This document shows, in pieces, positions 42,977 to 50,758 of a stretch of 64,000 nt of DNA. Under the pieces are notes generated by a model that was not told the DNA's origin, did not search any database, and saw only the letters and a program-made list of their open reading frames with translations. The stretch spans positions 1 through 64,000 of the forward strand of contig CAMAVR010000010.1 of assembly GCA_945861885.1 (NCBI GenBank). Direction: 5' to 3'. A program made the position numbers and the translations under genes. The stretch's first letter is position 1; every line of letters starts with the position of its first letter. This stretch comes from Nannocystis exedens. Its GTDB lineage: Bacteria > Myxococcota_A > Polyangia > Polyangiales > Polyangiaceae.

Positions 42977-43072
42977 AGCCCCGCTGGGAGCGGCCATGAC
43001 CAAGCGAATCACGGGGCGATACGAGAGGACTCGTGTCGGTGGCGAAGAAGTTGCAGCTTTTCTTGCCTTACT

Positions 43073-43507
43073 TTATTCATTTCGGTTCGGCCGTAAGGTG
43101 AGATGCATATCGAGGGCATCTTCGCCGTCTGAATAGTAGCTTTTTCGCGTCGAAATGGGGCTAAATGCCAGCGAACGATAGAGCGCAATCGCCGGCGCGT
43201 TAGAAATGCGCACTTCAAGGGCGATAAGCCGCGCCGATTCGCTTTGGGCGATCGCGATGAGATGTTCGAGGAGCTCGCGGGCATAGCCGCGACGTCGGTG
43301 CGAGCGGTCGGTAACAATGTCGATGATTTCGATTTCGTCGGCGACATGGCAGGTGTGAAGAAACGCCACTGTCGGGCCGCCAACATCGGTGCGAGCGACG
43401 AAAAAACGGGAGAGTGGGCGATCGCGCTCGTCGATGATCTGGTCGACCGTGACGCCCGCAATCGCCGCAATAGCAGCCTCATCTGCTTCCGATGCCACAT
43501 CGATCAT
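43073..43507 (-). CDS. rimI: RimI-type GNAT acetyltransferase
   Basis: The 144-residue protein has the acetyl-CoA loop SHRRRGYARELLEHLI and the RimI-like LEVRISNAPAIALYRSLAF. RimI acetylates the N-terminal Ala of ribosomal protein S18 and related substrates; some relatives have other targets. The start at 43507 overlaps the stop of the PATAN response regulator (ATGA). The usual tsaB/tsaD neighbours of rimI are absent, so the symbol is tentative. Confidence 0.7.
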   Translation of the reverse strand: MIDVASEADEAAIAAIAGVTVDQIIDERDRPLSRFFVARTDVGGPTVAFLHTCHVADEIEIIDIVTDRSHRRRGYARELLEHLIAIAQSESARLIALEVRISNAPAIALYRSLAFSPISTRKSYYSDGEDALDMHLTLRPNRNE

Positions 43508-44637
43508 GAGTGTTGCGCGATGATTCCTTGTTCGAGGAGCTTCGACAAGAGTTTGCATGTTTCGAAACTCGACATGAAACAGCGCTCTACGATGTCGCGC
43601 ACGCTGCGCGATCCGTCGATCGCATCGATAACGACCTGCTCTTTTCGCGCGAACGATTTGCCTACCAACGCTGCTTCATTTTTCACGACGACCGCGTCGA
43701 TGCTCTTTAGCTGCTCGAGTATCACCCCCCACTCGTCGGTTCTCCGGAACCCTTCGAGAATCAGATGCGGAACTTGAAGCTGCAGCTTCGCGCTACTCGC
43801 AAGCTCTGACAGATCCTCTTCGTGAAACTCGAACGCCGCTTCGCTCCACCGAAGCGCCTCATAAACAAGCTCGCTCGACTGACGCGTGAGGGCGAGTTGC
43901 CGCTGCTCGTGGCTGATTTTGCCGAGGTTGATCAGCGTGTCACCAAGCGGCTTTGCGGCGCTACGCTGACCGCGCCCGCGATCGCCTGCTGCCCGCTCAA
44001 GCTCCGTCGGCTCGACCCACCCTTGCTCGACCAAAAATCGACCGAACCGAAATTCAGCCCCAAACCCTTCTCCCTGAGCAAAATCGACCTGCCCATTCGC
44101 GAGCGCGATTGTCAGCGTGCGCGACGCACTTCGCACAGAGAGCACCCCTGTTTTCGCTTCGAGCTGAATGAGTTGAAGTGCCGCGCCGAGCGGTACAACC
44201 GCCACGCTCCCGCTGAACCCTGGCGTCCGCTCGCGAGCTCGCGATTTTTTTGCGCCGCCGCGTCCGAGCGCTCCTCGCACCGCTTCCGCCAACGTTGCCG
44301 CATCGAACGGCTTTGAGATCGCTGCGACCGCACCGGTCTGCCCAATGAACCGCTCGCCGATGCGATCGGCCATCGCGCTCATCAACACAATCGGAATAGA
44401 TCGCTCGGGTTCGCGGGCTTTCAGCGTCCGGCAAAACTGAAAGCCGTTCATTCGTGGCATTACAAAATCGAGTAAGATGACGTCAATTCGCGCGGATGTT
44501 GCAAGCACCTCCAGTGCGGAAAATCCGTCGCCGGCGGCGATTGTGTCGAACCCGTAATGCTCGAGCATCGAGCAGACAACCTCTCGAATCGTTGGGCTAT
44601 CATCGACGACGAGCACCCGCGTTGGCTCGTCACGCAT
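43504..44637 (-). CDS. response regulator with DUF4388/PATAN-type output
   Basis: The 377-residue protein starts with a receiver domain (RVLVVDDSPTIREVV, phospho-Asp in VILLDFVMPRMNGFQ, Lys in AISKPFD). A PATAN/DUF4388 domain follows (GSVAVVPLGAALQLIQLEAKTGVLSV, LANGQVDFAQGEG, RFGRFLVEQGWV). These are protein-interaction modules common in Myxococcota and cyanobacteria. The C-terminal 90 residues (DGSRSVRDIVERCFMSSFET, then LLSKLLEQGII) look like a winged-helix unit. It overlaps the coiled-coil gene before it by eight bases and rimI after it by four. Confidence 0.85.
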   Translation of the reverse strand: MRDEPTRVLVVDDSPTIREVVCSMLEHYGFDTIAAGDGFSALEVLATSARIDVILLDFVMPRMNGFQFCRTLKAREPERSIPIVLMSAMADRIGERFIGQTGAVAAISKPFDAATLAEAVRGALGRGGAKKSRARERTPGFSGSVAVVPLGAALQLIQLEAKTGVLSVRSASRTLTIALANGQVDFAQGEGFGAEFRFGRFLVEQGWVEPTELERAAGDRGRGQRSAAKPLGDTLINLGKISHEQRQLALTRQSSELVYEALRWSEAAFEFHEEDLSELASSAKLQLQVPHLILEGFRRTDEWGVILEQLKSIDAVVVKNEAALVGKSFARKEQVVIDAIDGSRSVRDIVERCFMSSFETCKLLSKLLEQGIIAQHS

Positions 44638-45238
44638 CGATCGCGGCAGCCCCCGCCGTTTCGATCTGCACGAGAAGCGTTGCGAGCCCCTCTTTTGCCC
44701 GCTCGAGAAGCGCGCGATCGGCTTCTGACATCGCCATTGCCGTCTCGGCCGCGCGACGCGCTGCTTCGAGCTTGGCGCCCAATTCAACCCGCTGGGCGTC
44801 CACCAGCTCTTGCAGCTGCGCCATGCGATCTTCGGCGTCGGCGTGGGCCCGCTCGATTACCAACGACCGCTCTGCCGCTTCAACAATCTCGCGGTCGCGT
44901 TCGGTTAGCGCTTCGCGAAGAGCCAGAATGTCTCGATCTTTTTTATTGAGCGCCTCGCGCAAATCGAGCAGCTCGCGCGCCGATGGTGGCGCCTTTAACT
45001 CAGGGGCGACGCGATTCGTTTTGCGCGGCGGAACTGGCATCGGAATTTCAGCGCCCGCTGGAGGGGGAAATGATGGGGAAATAGGCTTCGATTGCAGGCG
45101 GACGAACGCTTGCTCGGCGAACGCATCGACCTCTGAATCGAGGTCGGCGACATTTACGAGCTGAACCTCCTCTTCCTCGTTCACGCCGTTAAGGGGACTC
45201 TCGCCATCGAGCCGTATGAAATGATGAATAGGATTCAT
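44630..45238 (-). CDS. coiled-coil protein
   Basis: The 202-residue protein has an acidic N-terminus, a Pro-rich middle (ISPSFPPPAGAEIPMPVPPR) and a heptad-rich helical C-terminal half (ARELLDLREALNKKDRDILA, then LREALTERDREIVEAAERSL). GGGAGG-like sequence nine bases upstream supports ATG 45238. First gene of the run coiled-coil - PATAN response regulator - rimI, overlapping the second by eight bases, so it probably works with the response regulator, perhaps as a scaffold. Confidence 0.65.
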   Translation of the reverse strand: MNPIHHFIRLDGESPLNGVNEEEEVQLVNVADLDSEVDAFAEQAFVRLQSKPISPSFPPPAGAEIPMPVPPRKTNRVAPELKAPPSARELLDLREALNKKDRDILALREALTERDREIVEAAERSLVIERAHADAEDRMAQLQELVDAQRVELGAKLEAARRAAETAMAMSEADRALLERAKEGLATLLVQIETAGAAAIDA

Positions 45239-45377
45239 GAGTTCGTGCCTCCCGTCGAAGCGAACTATTAACCGACTTCTGGCTTCTTCGCGTCGTAAAT
45301 AGAGCATGAGGGGCCAATTCGGGCTTCGGCGCTTCGAATCGCGTATGATCCGCCGATGAATCGAAACGGGTCGACCG

Positions 45378-46313
45378 ATGCTACCGATTGAAGTCGCGTT
45401 TGCCACGCCGCGAAAGCTCCCGAAGGCGCGCGATTTGCGAGGGCGGGTCGCGGTTGTCGACTTAGCGTTCGCTTCGGAAGCGAGCGGCGGCGGCTTCGAT
45501 AAAATCACTCGACCGTTTATCGATGGGCTCGGGCCGCGCCTCGTCGCGTGGGTCGATCATCACGATCACGCGATGCACGCGCATTACGCAAGCGACCCGC
45601 GGTTCGTTTTGGCAACGAAGGCGATGCACGGTGCTTGCCCCGAAATGGTGACGCCGGCGCTCGTGGCGCGCTTTGGCCCTATCGACACGATCGTCTGCCA
45701 CACCGATTTTGATGGCCTTTGCACCGCCGCAAAGTGGATACGGGGGGGTGAAGAGCCTTACCCTGGAGCCGACGACGATGCGCGGGCGATCGACACGCGT
45801 ACGGGGCAGCCAAGCGCCGTCGGCGCCCGGATCGATCGCGCCTTGAGAGCGAGGTCGCGCGACGTAGCGCTCTGCGGAGTGATCATGCGCCACTTAGTCG
45901 CCGGTCTGGCCGATGCTTCGCTATGGGGCCCGATCGACGCGGCAGGGGGCCAGCTCGCCTCGCGCGAAGACTGCGCACGCAAAATCGCCGCAAAATACGA
46001 GGTTTTGGAGCTCCTCGGTGGCGCCAACAAGATTGGCGATCGTCTCGCGTTCGTCGACGCGAGCCGTTGGCACGCGGAGTACGACAAGACGCTCCTTCTC
46101 CTCCTCGGGCAAGAGCGCGCCCCAATCGCGATGCTTATCGATGCCGATAACCTGACGCTCGCCGCGCGGTTCGACAGCGGGATCAATTTTTTGGCGCTCC
46201 TCGGGCTATCGGGTGGGATGCCGACGCTCGTATCGGTGCATAAGGACCGCTTTGGCGATGCGATGAAGCGGCTCGGCGTGCGCCCGGACGACTTGATGCG
46301 CCTCGTCGGTTGA
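45378..46313 (+). CDS. DHH-type phosphoesterase-like protein, motifs in altered order
   Basis: The 311-residue protein has the three acidic motifs of the DHH phosphoesterase superfamily. The order along the chain is AVVDLAF (Asp), VAWVDHHDHA (DHH) and then VCHTDFDGLCTAAK (His/DxD). In ordinary DHH enzymes the HxxxDGD-type motif comes first and DHH last, so this looks like a circular permutation. The C-terminal part (LLGQERAPIAMLIDADNLTL, then GGMPTLVSVHKDRFGDAMK) could be the small substrate-binding domain. The substrate is unknown; nucleotides or short nucleic acids are likely for the superfamily. Confidence 0.65.
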   Translation: MLPIEVAFATPRKLPKARDLRGRVAVVDLAFASEASGGGFDKITRPFIDGLGPRLVAWVDHHDHAMHAHYASDPRFVLATKAMHGACPEMVTPALVARFGPIDTIVCHTDFDGLCTAAKWIRGGEEPYPGADDDARAIDTRTGQPSAVGARIDRALRARSRDVALCGVIMRHLVAGLADASLWGPIDAAGGQLASREDCARKIAAKYEVLELLGGANKIGDRLAFVDASRWHAEYDKTLLLLLGQERAPIAMLIDADNLTLAARFDSGINFLALLGLSGGMPTLVSVHKDRFGDAMKRLGVRPDDLMRLVG

Positions 46314-46347
46314 GGTTGAGCAACGCGAGCAACGTGTTTGAGGCGAA

Positions 46348-46363
46348 ATTGCAAACTTGCAAT
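46348..46363. promoter_or_regulatory. palindromic operator-like site
   Basis: ATTGCAA-AC-TTGCAAT is a perfect 7+7 inverted repeat in the 156-base gap before the GNAT-like gene at 46470. Two loose half-site-like copies follow (CCAATGCAAA near 46401 and CCATCGCAAA near 46421). A TTGACC at 46392-46397 could be a -35 element. The gap is more AT rich than its surroundings. It suggests a repressor-controlled promoter. Confidence 0.45.
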
Positions 46364-46469
46364 GGCGTGCGCCAATAGTGAAAAGGAAATATTGACCACG
46401 CCAATGCAAACATGGTAACGCCATCGCAAAATTGAAATAACGCTGAGCTGCGCTGAGGGGGGACGATCG

Positions 46470-47411
46470 ATGAACGCTAAAGCTTGGAATGCGCAACCGA
46501 ACGCGCTTGACGAAATTTTCTTTCAAAACGATGCGGTGTCGCTCTGTCTCCTGACAAATCGTCGCGCCAAGCTCATGCGCGTTGTCGATTTTCGGGCGGG
46601 TCCGTCGAATGCGAAGAGGGCATTTGTCATGTCGCTCGCGCAGCGCGAAGGGATGGAGCGCGTTTTTACCCTCGTCGAGCGCGACGAAGTGGCCACTTGG
46701 CTAAAAATGGGGTTCGCCAAAGAGGCGAATTTGCCTTCGTTTTATAAGCGAAGCGACGCATTCCTGCTCGGAGCCCTTGTCGAATACGAAGATGAGCCGC
46801 CTCCGCGCAGCATGTCGCGCATCTCGGTCGCAGCGCGGCGCGAGAGGGCGTCCGAGCCGCCTCCAAGTGCCGACGCATCGATTGATATGGCCGAGCGGAC
46901 AACGTTTCACGCAAAGAAGCTCTTTCGTGACGCGGGGTTGAAAGGGACGGCCGCCCCAAAAATCACGCTGATCAACGACGCGGATGCGCGCAAAGCGGTC
47001 CAGGTCGCCCAGCGAAGCGGCAAGGCGCTCACCGGTTTTGAAGTGTTTGGTCGCGACGTTGAGCGGCGGCACTACACGATTTCGGCGCGCGGCGGCCTCG
47101 AGTGGACGATTTCGATCGAGTGGCAGGCCTGTTTCGGGAACGTGTTTCTCGAGGCGCTCACATCACCGCGCACCGAGGCAGAGCGTTACGCCGCGGCGGC
47201 AGGGCTCACAAGCGTTTGCGATAAGTTGATCGACGAGGGGATGGTCAGCTGCTTCGCCTGCGCCCCGTCCGACGATGTGTCGCTCGCGTACATATTTTTG
47301 GCGAGCGGCTTCCGAAAAACAGGTGTTCTTAGAAGCCACATTGTCGCCGGTTCGTCGCGCAAAGACGCCATCGTCTGGTCGCGCAAGCTTGCGCTTCCTA
47401 GCGACGACTGA
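46470..47411 (+). CDS. double GNAT-like protein
   Basis: The 313-residue protein has two acetyltransferase-like halves. The first (about 15-110) contains VDFRAGPSNAKRAFVMSL, then ERVFTLVERDEVATWLKMGF and NLPSFYKRSDAFLLGA. This ending pattern, Gly-Phe ... Pro-x-Phe-Tyr-Lys-Arg-Ser-Asp-Ala, is seen in beta-lysine acetyltransferase-like proteins. The second half ends ASGFRKTGVLRSHIVAG, with an analogous beta-alpha unit. The classic RxxGxG loop is not evident, so activity is unsure. A Pro/Ser-rich linker joins the halves. It is convergent with the thiolase gene, one base apart. Confidence 0.55.
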   Translation: MNAKAWNAQPNALDEIFFQNDAVSLCLLTNRRAKLMRVVDFRAGPSNAKRAFVMSLAQREGMERVFTLVERDEVATWLKMGFAKEANLPSFYKRSDAFLLGALVEYEDEPPPRSMSRISVAARRERASEPPPSADASIDMAERTTFHAKKLFRDAGLKGTAAPKITLINDADARKAVQVAQRSGKALTGFEVFGRDVERRHYTISARGGLEWTISIEWQACFGNVFLEALTSPRTEAERYAAAAGLTSVCDKLIDEGMVSCFACAPSDDVSLAYIFLASGFRKTGVLRSHIVAGSSRKDAIVWSRKLALPSDD

Positions 47412-47412
47412 T

Positions 47413-48600
47413 TTACATTTCGATTACTAGCGCGACGGCTTCGCCGCCTCCGATGCACAGGGTGGCGAGGCCTCGCTTGGCTTTCATGTCGCGCATTGCA
47501 TAGAGCAGGGTTGTTACGATTCGGGCGCCGCTTGCTCCGATTGGATGGCCCAGTGCAACCGCTCCGCCGCGCACATTTACGCGCGCTGGGTCGAGTTTGC
47601 ACATTTGGTTTGTCACCATCGCTACGACTGAAAACGCCTCGTTGATTTCGAACAGGTCGATCGATTCGCGCTTGATGTCGAGCTTGGTGCACACGTTATC
47701 GATCGCTTTTGCGGGGGCGGTTGTGAACCACTCTGGAGCTCCCGCCGCGTTTGCCGACCCTAGAATGCGTGCCATCGGCGTTAGCTTGTGTTCGCGCACA
47801 GCTTTTTCGCTCGCGAGAATAAGCGCCGACGCTCCGTCGTTGAGCGACGATGCGTTTGCCGCCGTGACGGTGCCTTCTTTGCCAAAAGCGGGCTTTAACG
47901 TGCTGAATTTCGACGGTTCGCCGCGCCCTGGCTCTTCGTCGACGCTCACCATGACCGCGTCGCCTTTGCGCTGCTTGACGCTCACTGGCTCCATCTCGGC
48001 ATCGAAGAGGCCTCGCGACTGCGCATCGAGCGCGCGCCTGTAGCTCTCTTGCGCGTACGCATCTTGCGCCGCACGCGAAAACTCATACGTCGCCGCGCAT
48101 TTGTCGCCGCACGCCCCCATATGCACGTTCGAATAGGGATCCCACAAGCCGTCGAAAATCATCCCGTCGATAAGCTTGCCGTCGCCCATGCGATAGCCGG
48201 TGCGCGCTTTGTCGAGGTAGTACGGGACATTCGACATCGACTCCATGCCGCCGGTGACGACAATGTCGGCGTCGCCCACGGCGATCGTTCGCGCGCCAAA
48301 CACAAGCGCTTGAAGGCCCGAACCGCAAACTTTGCCGATCGTTGTCGCCGGCACGGTGTGCGGCAAACCGGCGGCAATCATAGCTTGGCGGGCCGGCGCT
48401 TGGCCGATCGCTGCAGTGAGCACGTTTCCGAGCATGACTTCATTGACCGCATCGGGAGCGAGCTGCGCGCGGCGCAGCGCCCCGGTGATCGCGGCAGCGC
48501 CAAGCTGGGGCGCCGAGACCGACGCGAGCGCACCGAGAAAGCTCCCAATCGGCGTGCGAGCCGCCGAGACGATATAAACAGGGGGGGATGTTTTGTTCAT
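47413..48600 (-). CDS. acetyl-CoA C-acetyltransferase (thiolase)
   Basis: Condenses two acetyl-CoA or cleaves 3-ketoacyl-CoA. The 395-residue protein carries the nucleophile block TIGKVCGSGLQALVFGA (active Cys), GGMESMSNVPYYLD, the His block EINEAFSVVAMVTN, VRGGAVALGHPIGASGARI and the C-terminal Cys block TLCIGGGEAVAL. The last block usually reads CxGGGxG; here Glu-Ala replaces the residues after GGG. It may feed polyhydroxybutyrate, mevalonate or fatty acid routes; with the dehydrogenase at 23514 it could be part of butanoate metabolism. Confidence 0.93.
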   Translation of the reverse strand: MNKTSPPVYIVSAARTPIGSFLGALASVSAPQLGAAAITGALRRAQLAPDAVNEVMLGNVLTAAIGQAPARQAMIAAGLPHTVPATTIGKVCGSGLQALVFGARTIAVGDADIVVTGGMESMSNVPYYLDKARTGYRMGDGKLIDGMIFDGLWDPYSNVHMGACGDKCAATYEFSRAAQDAYAQESYRRALDAQSRGLFDAEMEPVSVKQRKGDAVMVSVDEEPGRGEPSKFSTLKPAFGKEGTVTAANASSLNDGASALILASEKAVREHKLTPMARILGSANAAGAPEWFTTAPAKAIDNVCTKLDIKRESIDLFEINEAFSVVAMVTNQMCKLDPARVNVRGGAVALGHPIGASGARIVTTLLYAMRDMKAKRGLATLCIGGGEAVALVIEM

Positions 48601-48721
48601 GAGTAAGCCGTGGTTTAGCGTTTAAAATGGAGCGTGCCTGCGCGCACCGAAAGATGTTTACCGGCCAAAAATCGCCGTCTCGTCCGCAGAAACACTGCGG
48701 GCATGCTTATACGCGCCTGCG

Positions 48722-49270
48722 TTGCGAAAGGCCACGATTTGCGGGCGCGGCATCTCCCGGGCTGTCCTCAAGCAGTTTCACGAAGAAGGCGCGATCGATA
48801 GACTTGCGGCAGGCCTCTACGCGCTCCCTGGTCACGAGATTACTGAGAATCATTCGCTTGCCGAAGCAGCGGCGCGCCTGCCGAGTAGCACGGTATGTCT
48901 TCTGTCGGCGCTCCGTTTTCACAACCTCACGACCCAGGCACCGTTTCAGGTGTGGCTAGCGATCGACAGTCACGCGTGGCGCCCTACTGTAAGTGAACCA
49001 CCGCTTCGCGTTGTTCACATGAGCGGCGATGCACTGCGCCGGGGGATCGAAGTGCATCGAATCGAGGGGGTCGCAGTGCGGGTTTTCTGTGCTGCGAAGA
49101 CAGTGGTCGACTCTTTCAAGTTTCGAAATAAAATAGGTCTCGACGTCTGTCTTGAAGCGCTTCGCGATTTCAAACGGCGCAAAGACTTCAACCATGACGA
49201 CCTTTGGCGATACGCGAAAGTGTGTCGCGTCTCCAATGTGATGCGTCCTTACCTTGAGGCGATCCAATGA
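48722..49270 (+). CDS. AbiEi-type antitoxin, start unclear and toxin partner missing
   Basis: The encoded 182 residues match the layout of type IV antitoxins of the AbiEi family. A winged helix comes first (GRGISRAVLKQFHEEGAIDR, then LAAGLYALPGHEITENHSLA). The C-terminal domain follows with SSTVCLLSALRFHNLTTQAP, VRVFCAAKTVVDSFKFRNKI and DDLWRYAKVCRVSNVMRPYL. The frame is open back to a stop at 48623, but no ATG or GTG lies in frame upstream; TTG 48722 cuts into the first helix. So the 5' end may be damaged or use a rare start. The ATG overlapping its stop (49267), where the AbiEii toxin should begin, leads only into a repeat end. Confidence 0.7.
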   Translation: MRKATICGRGISRAVLKQFHEEGAIDRLAAGLYALPGHEITENHSLAEAAARLPSSTVCLLSALRFHNLTTQAPFQVWLAIDSHAWRPTVSEPPLRVVHMSGDALRRGIEVHRIEGVAVRVFCAAKTVVDSFKFRNKIGLDVCLEALRDFKRRKDFNHDDLWRYAKVCRVSNVMRPYLEAIQ

Positions 49271-49303
49271 CGAAATTTGCTGTAAGGTCGAAATCGATCT
49301 GTC

Positions 49304-49341
49304 GTCTCTCCATGCTTTTAGATTTTGAAGACAGGCTCTTA
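49304..49341 (+). repeat. solo end of the 58956-59429 repeat element
   Basis: The 19-base core ATGCTTTTAGATTTTGAAG (49312-49330) is identical to both ends of the element at 58956-59429, and similarity extends over about 38 bases. The preceding bases are GTCGA-rich, as in the element. It lies about 35 bases into the position where the toxin partner of the antitoxin at 48722-49270 should be encoded, and just past the stop of the facing antitoxin gene. Confidence 0.75.
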
Positions 49342-49347
49342 GGTGCT

Positions 49348-49953
49348 TCAAACCGACAGCCACTTGTCGAGGTGGCGCTCGACAATGGTTCGCGATCGGG
49401 ACGACGGTATTCGGGCGACCCAATGCCGGAGAACGCGCATTCGGAATGTCTTTGGGATTTCTAGCTCTGGCACGGCGGCGAACATGCGTGACCTTCCGGC
49501 CGACAAATAGGCGAGATCGAAAAGTGCTTTTTCGGCCGTGGCGAGTTTGACGCCGTCTTTTAGCTCTTCGAAACCGCCAAACAATTCGGGGGCGATCCGG
49601 TGAACAGAAATCACGCCAACTTTAGTTGTAATGCGTTGGGCACGAGCGAGCGACACGACGTACAATACATCGGGAATCTGCTCGACCATTCCGTGAAGAT
49701 GCAGCGCGGTCTGGAGCGACAGATAGCTCGGCATCGGTGCAGTCAAAAACTCGGGGAGACGGTACAGGTTGACCTGGTGACCGACCCACCACACGCCATG
49801 ACGCACAGGGGTCATAAGACCGGCGGCCGCAAGTCTGGACACAGTTTTGTTCGCGGCCGAAGGCGATTGCTTCAACGCCGCCGCAATATCGGCGGTATCG
49901 AGCACCGGAATATTCAAACTTTGCAAACGGGCGAGCGCTTCGATCGCGTTCAT
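49348..49953 (-). CDS. AbiEi-type antitoxin of a complete AbiE-like pair
   Basis: The 201-residue protein starts with a winged-helix unit (LDTADIAAALKQSPSAANKT, then VSRLAAAGLMTPVRHGVWWV). The AbiEi C-terminal domain follows (SYLSLQTALHLHGMVEQIP, TAEKALFDLAYLSAG). AbiEi proteins repress their own promoter and neutralise the nucleotidyltransferase toxin AbiEii without binding it. ATG 49953 overlaps the toxin stop (ATGA). The gene order is toxin then antitoxin, the reverse of the classic abiEi-abiEii operon. Confidence 0.8.
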   Translation of the reverse strand: MNAIEALARLQSLNIPVLDTADIAAALKQSPSAANKTVSRLAAAGLMTPVRHGVWWVGHQVNLYRLPEFLTAPMPSYLSLQTALHLHGMVEQIPDVLYVVSLARAQRITTKVGVISVHRIAPELFGGFEELKDGVKLATAEKALFDLAYLSAGRSRMFAAVPELEIPKTFRMRVLRHWVARIPSSRSRTIVERHLDKWLSV

Positions 49954-50711
49954 TGAAGCGCCTCAAGCCGCGATATGACTGTCGTTTGCATCACATTCCA
50001 GACGCTACGTTCGGCGAAAAGCTCGCGTTGATCGGGATCGAGATAGGCGACGACCTGTGATGAGTATTCATCGAAAGAAATTCCGAGTGCGTGGTCGATC
50101 GCAAGCGACAAGTACCGCTTCTCGGTGGCCAACGCGCTCGTTGATGGGCCCTGCCTTGCAAACAGATGACTCAGATCGAAGACATCGCGGGCTTGCGGCT
50201 CGGTTCGACCCGCAAGCGCGTGAATTTTCTGCTCAACGGCCTGTGAGACGGAGTAGTGCGTCGCCAAAAATGGAGGCAATGCGTTGCCACGCAAGATTGC
50301 GGAATCGATCGCTTCGAATCGCGCACCTTCGATTCGGCCGCGCCGCGAAAACTCAACTTTTGTGCGGATTGGCAGAGGAAACGTCGCGGCCTTGAGCCCC
50401 GCCTTCCATCTTTGCGTCGTATCGGTCTGTTTCGGTGTCGATATGTCGACCAGCTCAATGCCTCGTGCTCGGAGTGGCGCCACGAGCGTGGGCGACACGA
50501 GCAGGCGATCGATTTTTCGTTTGAGTGTCTCTTTGGCGACGACCGACACGTCAATATCTAGATCTTCGGAATACCGGACGCTCCCGAAAAAGAACCGGAG
50601 ATTGCAGCCGCCCTTGACGGCAAAGAGCCCTTTATCGTCACCTTTCGCGACGAGCGCGCGCAAAAAGACGAGATGAAAAAACTCGACCGCCTGGCGTGCC
50701 GTCATACCCAT
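49950..50711 (-). CDS. AbiEii-type nucleotidyltransferase toxin
   Basis: The 253-residue protein has the nucleotidyltransferase core of the AbiEii/AbiGii family: FAVKGGCNLRFFFGSVRYSE, then DLDIDVSV with the metal-binding aspartates, and later KVEFSRRGR and HALAGRTEPQARDVFDLSHL. Family members add nucleotides to RNA such as tRNA ends, or phosphorylate or nucleotidylate other targets, halting growth; in phage defence this gives abortive infection. ATG 50711 or, perhaps better, ATG 50705 is the start, because a TATAAT lies only two bases before the first ATG. It is first in the two-gene operon with its antitoxin. Confidence 0.8.
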   Translation of the reverse strand: MGMTARQAVEFFHLVFLRALVAKGDDKGLFAVKGGCNLRFFFGSVRYSEDLDIDVSVVAKETLKRKIDRLLVSPTLVAPLRARGIELVDISTPKQTDTTQRWKAGLKAATFPLPIRTKVEFSRRGRIEGARFEAIDSAILRGNALPPFLATHYSVSQAVEQKIHALAGRTEPQARDVFDLSHLFARQGPSTSALATEKRYLSLAIDHALGISFDEYSSQVVAYLDPDQRELFAERSVWNVMQTTVISRLEALQ

Positions 50712-50713
50712 GC

Positions 50714-50719
50714 ATTATA
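50714..50719 (-). promoter_or_regulatory. -10 box (TATAAT) at the toxin start codon; AT-rich operator region
   Basis: On the minus strand TATAAT ends two bases before the first toxin ATG, so transcription would begin at or after that ATG. This suggests a leaderless mRNA starting near ATG 50705. The stretch 50712-50760 is far more AT rich than its surroundings and contains inverted halves CTAAT-N7-ATTAG and CACTA...TAGTG, a plausible antitoxin operator. No good -35 box at 17 bases is visible. Confidence 0.5.
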
Positions 50720-50758
50720 AATACACTATTTAGACTAATATGTCGAATTAGTGCATTC

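Noticed and set aside
48703..48800. Frameshift in the first AbiEi antitoxin joining an ATG at 48703 (MLIRACVAKGHDLRAR) to the main frame
   Set aside because: The main frame itself reads LRKATICGRGISR, which keeps the expected 13-residue spacing of the winged helix, so no frameshift is needed. Only the start codon is missing.
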